Shown here: in pieces, positions 4,596 to 7,132 of the stretch
Layout of the letters: every line of letters begins with the position of its first letter
Position numbering within the stretch: position 1 is the first letter of the stretch
From: Flavobacteriales bacterium
Lineage (GTDB): Bacteria > Bacteroidota > Bacteroidia > Flavobacteriales > Crocinitomicaceae
Assembly: GCA_947375085.1 (NCBI GenBank)
Contig: CANCEQ010000158.1
Coordinates: forward strand, 1-7,132
DNA: 7,132 nt
Direction of reading: 5' to 3'
Made by a program: the position numbers and the translations under genes
Notes under the pieces: model-generated
The model's input: only the letters and a program-made list of their open reading frames with translations
Told to the model about the DNA's origin: nothing
Database searches by the model: none

Positions 4596-7132
4596 ATGAA
4601 AAGATTAATTCTACTTTTTTCGTTAATTATCAGCAATTTAATTTTTGCTGCAGCAGGTGATGATTGTTCTACATCTATCTTAGTTTCATCAAATGGTTGT
4701 TCAACAGTAAGTCAATATTCAAATGTTGGAATAACAGGTACAATAAATCCTTCCTGTTTTGGTGCTGGAACCAATAATTCAATGTGGTTTAGTTTTATTG
4801 CCTCAGCACCAACTGCAACAATAATAGTTAAGGGGTCGACTTTAACAACTCCAATGATTTCTTTAATAGGGTCACCACCAACTCCTCCATGTACCGGTAT
4901 TTTTCCTGAATTGGCTTGTAATATACCTGCATCAGGAGCTACTTCAACATTGACATATAGTTCTTTGACTATAGGAAGTTTATATTATATCATTGTTGAT
5001 GGTAAAAATAGTTTAACAGGCACATTTCAATTATGTGTTAATTCTTATTCTCCGCCCACAAATGATGATCCTTGTAATGCATTGACATTACCAGCAAACA
5101 ATTTTTGTTCACCAGTAGATGCATACACTAATATTGGAGCATTAGGAGAGAATCTAACAAGTTCATCAAAACCTTCTTGTTTTGATGCTTCTGGAAGTTG
5201 GAATACTGTTTATTTTAAATTTGTAGCATTAGGAGCTGTAAATAACGTTACTATAAATGGGAGTGTTTCTGGTTTAAATCGCCCACAAATTTCAATTATT
5301 TCATTAACTGGTTTATGCTCAGGTTCTGGAGGGTATAATATTGAGGCTTGTTCACAAGCTGCTTCTGGAGTAAATACAGCTACAGCTTCATCTAATTATT
5401 TAATACCCGGAAATACTTATTATATTTTGGTTGAGGGTGTTTCAACTAATGTTGGAGCATTTCAAGTATGTATTGAAAGTACATCATCTATTTCAACAGT
5501 AATCAATGATGATTGTTCAACTGCTATTCCTTTATGTCCTAATAATCAATATATGTCAACTACTAAAGGAGCTACTTTTGATGCTTTACATGATCCATTT
5601 ACAGATCCAAATTCTTCGACTACGTACGAATGGAATTACAATGGTTATGATAATAATTCGGTTTGGTTTACTTTTACTACTACTAACCCAGTTTCTCCAA
5701 TAAGTTTTTATATTAATACAAATTGTACTGCTGTAAATGCTTCAGGAGATGCTGATGGAGGTAAATTACAATTTGAAATATTTAAAAGAGTAGATGGTAA
5801 AAGTAATTGTGCAGTAAGAAGTCCTGGCAATACAGGTACATGGTTAAGTAAAGGTGGTGTTATTGTTGGCCCAGGAAAAGGTTCCGGTATATGTGATATT
5901 CCTGCGTCAAGTTTATCACCCAATACACAATATTACATTGTGGTAGATAATTATCCTGACGATGGTTGTGACTTTAATTTTACTATTTCTGGAAATCAAG
6001 GGACTTATGCAGGGGTCGATGAGAGTAAGTGTTTAAAATCAGGTTCTTATACATTGGTAGGATTTTCTCCATCTGGAGGTACATGGTCAGGACCAGGAAT
6101 AACTAATACATCAACAGGTGTATTTGATCCATCCGTTGCTGGAATTGGTACACATACGGTTTATTATACGCAAGGTGCATGTACAGATTCAAAATTAATT
6201 ACGGTTACTGCTCCGACTGTTACTGTATCGAATGATGTTTCAATTTGTTCTGGCGTAACTACTAATTTAAGTGGAAGTGTATCAGGCGTAACATCACAAA
6301 ATTTGAGTTTTGTAAATTCTACAGATGTGAATATTCCACCAGATGCAGTTGCAAGTTCATGGGGTGGAGGTGGTTCTTCAGCTTTATATGCTTCGAGTAC
6401 AATTACTCCTGTAGGATTAAATACGGGATATAGTTTAGTTTCAATAAATTTAAATATCAACTATGATAGCGGTGGTGATTTGATAGTATATTTAATTAAT
6501 TCTTGTGGAAATTCTATTAAACTGATTAATAAAAATGGTACTTATAATGATGCGAATTATATTGGAACAACTTTTACCCCAACAGCTACAAGCTTAATTT
6601 CAACCGGTAGTGGATCATTTTCGGGGACTTTTATACCAGCTGATGGTGCAGTAGCTTGGGCGAATTTTTTAAATTGTTCTTCTACATCAGGTACCTGGAC
6701 CATAAAGGTAGGAAATACAGGAGCGGCCAGTTCAATGATTTTAGGATTCAGTCTCCCTTTAGGTTTAACAGGAACATTATTAGAATGGTCTCTAAATTTT
6801 AATAATCCGATTACTTCTCCTACTTATGTTTGGACTTCTTCTCCTAGTAGCGTGTTATCGAATAGTACAAGTTCTTTAAGTCAATCTGTTACTCCAGTTA
6901 CTACTACTTCTTATACTTTGACGGCGACCGATTATTATGGATGTGTAAATTCCGATGTGACAACTGTAACAGTTAGTCCAATTCCTGTTTTATCACTTCA
7001 TTCACCAGCAGCGGTTTGCACTCCAACAACAGTTGATTTATCAGCATCAGCAGTAACAACTGGTTCTACCGGTTCAGGAGTTCTAAGTTATTGGACTGAT
7101 GCTGGTGCTACTTCTGCTTTAGCTTCGTATTC
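4596..7132 (+). CDS. Large multi-domain secreted adhesin-like protein (probable T9SS cargo), 3' truncated by window edge
   Basis: The frame is open from ATG 4596 to the window end (845 codons plus two bases) with no stop. Residues 1-20 are a signal peptide (MKRLILLFSL start, end FAAA). Three related N-terminal modules follow (about 21-151, 157-296, 304-466). Each opens with DDC or DDPC, has a W/Y-F-x-F strand (MWFSF, VYFKF, VWFTF) and a late YYIxV strand; the first two end in GTFQLCV or GAFQVCI. Residues about 470-538 form a SprB-like repeat with GGTWSGPGI and GVFDPSVAGIGTHTV. Residues about 577-735 resemble a proprotein-convertase P domain (GGDLIVYLINSCGNSIKLI, SGTWTIKV, LLEWSLNF). Ig-like sequence lies on both sides of it (540-568 and 741-795). 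A further repeat starts near 800 (VCTPTTVDLSASAV, LSYWTDAGAT). A C-terminal T9SS domain is expected beyond the edge but cannot be seen. Likely role: surface adhesion, gliding or cell contact; no enzyme motif was found. Confidence 0.9.
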   Translation, partial: MKRLILLFSLIISNLIFAAAGDDCSTSILVSSNGCSTVSQYSNVGITGTINPSCFGAGTNNSMWFSFIASAPTATIIVKGSTLTTPMISLIGSPPTPPCTGIFPELACNIPASGATSTLTYSSLTIGSLYYIIVDGKNSLTGTFQLCVNSYSPPTNDDPCNALTLPANNFCSPVDAYTNIGALGENLTSSSKPSCFDASGSWNTVYFKFVALGAVNNVTINGSVSGLNRPQISIISLTGLCSGSGGYNIEACSQAASGVNTATASSNYLIPGNTYYILVEGVSTNVGAFQVCIESTSSISTVINDDCSTAIPLCPNNQYMSTTKGATFDALHDPFTDPNSSTTYEWNYNGYDNNSVWFTFTTTNPVSPISFYINTNCTAVNASGDADGGKLQFEIFKRVDGKSNCAVRSPGNTGTWLSKGGVIVGPGKGSGICDIPASSLSPNTQYYIVVDNYPDDGCDFNFTISGNQGTYAGVDESKCLKSGSYTLVGFSPSGGTWSGPGITNTSTGVFDPSVAGIGTHTVYYTQGACTDSKLITVTAPTVTVSNDVSICSGVTTNLSGSVSGVTSQNLSFVNSTDVNIPPDAVASSWGGGGSSALYASSTITPVGLNTGYSLVSINLNINYDSGGDLIVYLINSCGNSIKLINKNGTYNDANYIGTTFTPTATSLISTGSGSFSGTFIPADGAVAWANFLNCSSTSGTWTIKVGNTGAASSMILGFSLPLGLTGTLLEWSLNFNNPITSPTYVWTSSPSSVLSNSTSSLSQSVTPVTTTSYTLTATDYYGCVNSDVTTVTVSPIPVLSLHSPAAVCTPTTVDLSASAVTTGSTGSGVLSYWTDAGATSALASY

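Noticed and set aside
5506..6460. Short open frames on both strands (5506-5703 +, 5708-5923 -, 6164-6460 -)
   Set aside because: All fall within the continuous 845-codon frame that starts at 4596 and carries recognisable repeat domains. They are by-products of its composition.

Overview
The window is AT-rich DNA that looks like a member of the Bacteroidota, most likely class Flavobacteriia. Three things point there: secreted proteins with a type IX secretion (T9SS) C-terminal sorting domain, signal peptides ending in '-SQ', and a large secreted surface protein built from flavobacterial-type repeats. Start codons also lack Shine-Dalgarno sequences, as is usual in this phylum. No rRNA, tRNA, CRISPR array, transposase or integrase was seen.

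Layout. (a) 1-525, + strand: the C-terminal part of a type II NADH:quinone dehydrogenase that begins upstream of the window. (b) 527-596: ten tandem copies of a 7-bp unit, ending two bases before the next start codon. (c) 599-2458, + strand: a secreted CocE/NonD (X-Pro dipeptidyl-peptidase S15-like) serine hydrolase with an intact catalytic triad and a C-terminal T9SS sorting domain. (d) 2459-2549: a convergent intergenic gap with a long bulged hairpin. (e) 3993 down to 2550, - strand: a two-gene unit, a nitronate monooxygenase-like flavoprotein followed by a DUF4442 hot-dog protein, with a 17-nt overlap. (f) 3994-4138: a divergent intergenic region with a perfect 16-bp palindrome and a candidate Bacteroidota-type promoter. 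(g) 4139-4585, + strand: a small secreted protein of unknown function. (h) 4596 to the window end, + strand: the first 845 residues of a large multi-domain secreted adhesin-like protein. This reading frame is open to the right edge.

How the genes fit together. The two ends of the window share no pathway. The NDH-2 feeds the respiratory chain. The CocE-like hydrolase and the large protein are probably exported by the Sec system and then T9SS. The minus-strand pair is cytoplasmic and its overlap suggests translational coupling. The small secreted protein and the large protein are 10 bp apart and probably form one transcript. The least ordinary items are the heptamer array next to a start codon, the 16-bp palindrome, and a proprotein-convertase P-like domain that appears inserted inside an Ig-like module of the large protein. 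I see no clear evidence of a wholly new system. The unassigned small secreted protein with its giant partner is the best candidate for unexplored biology.
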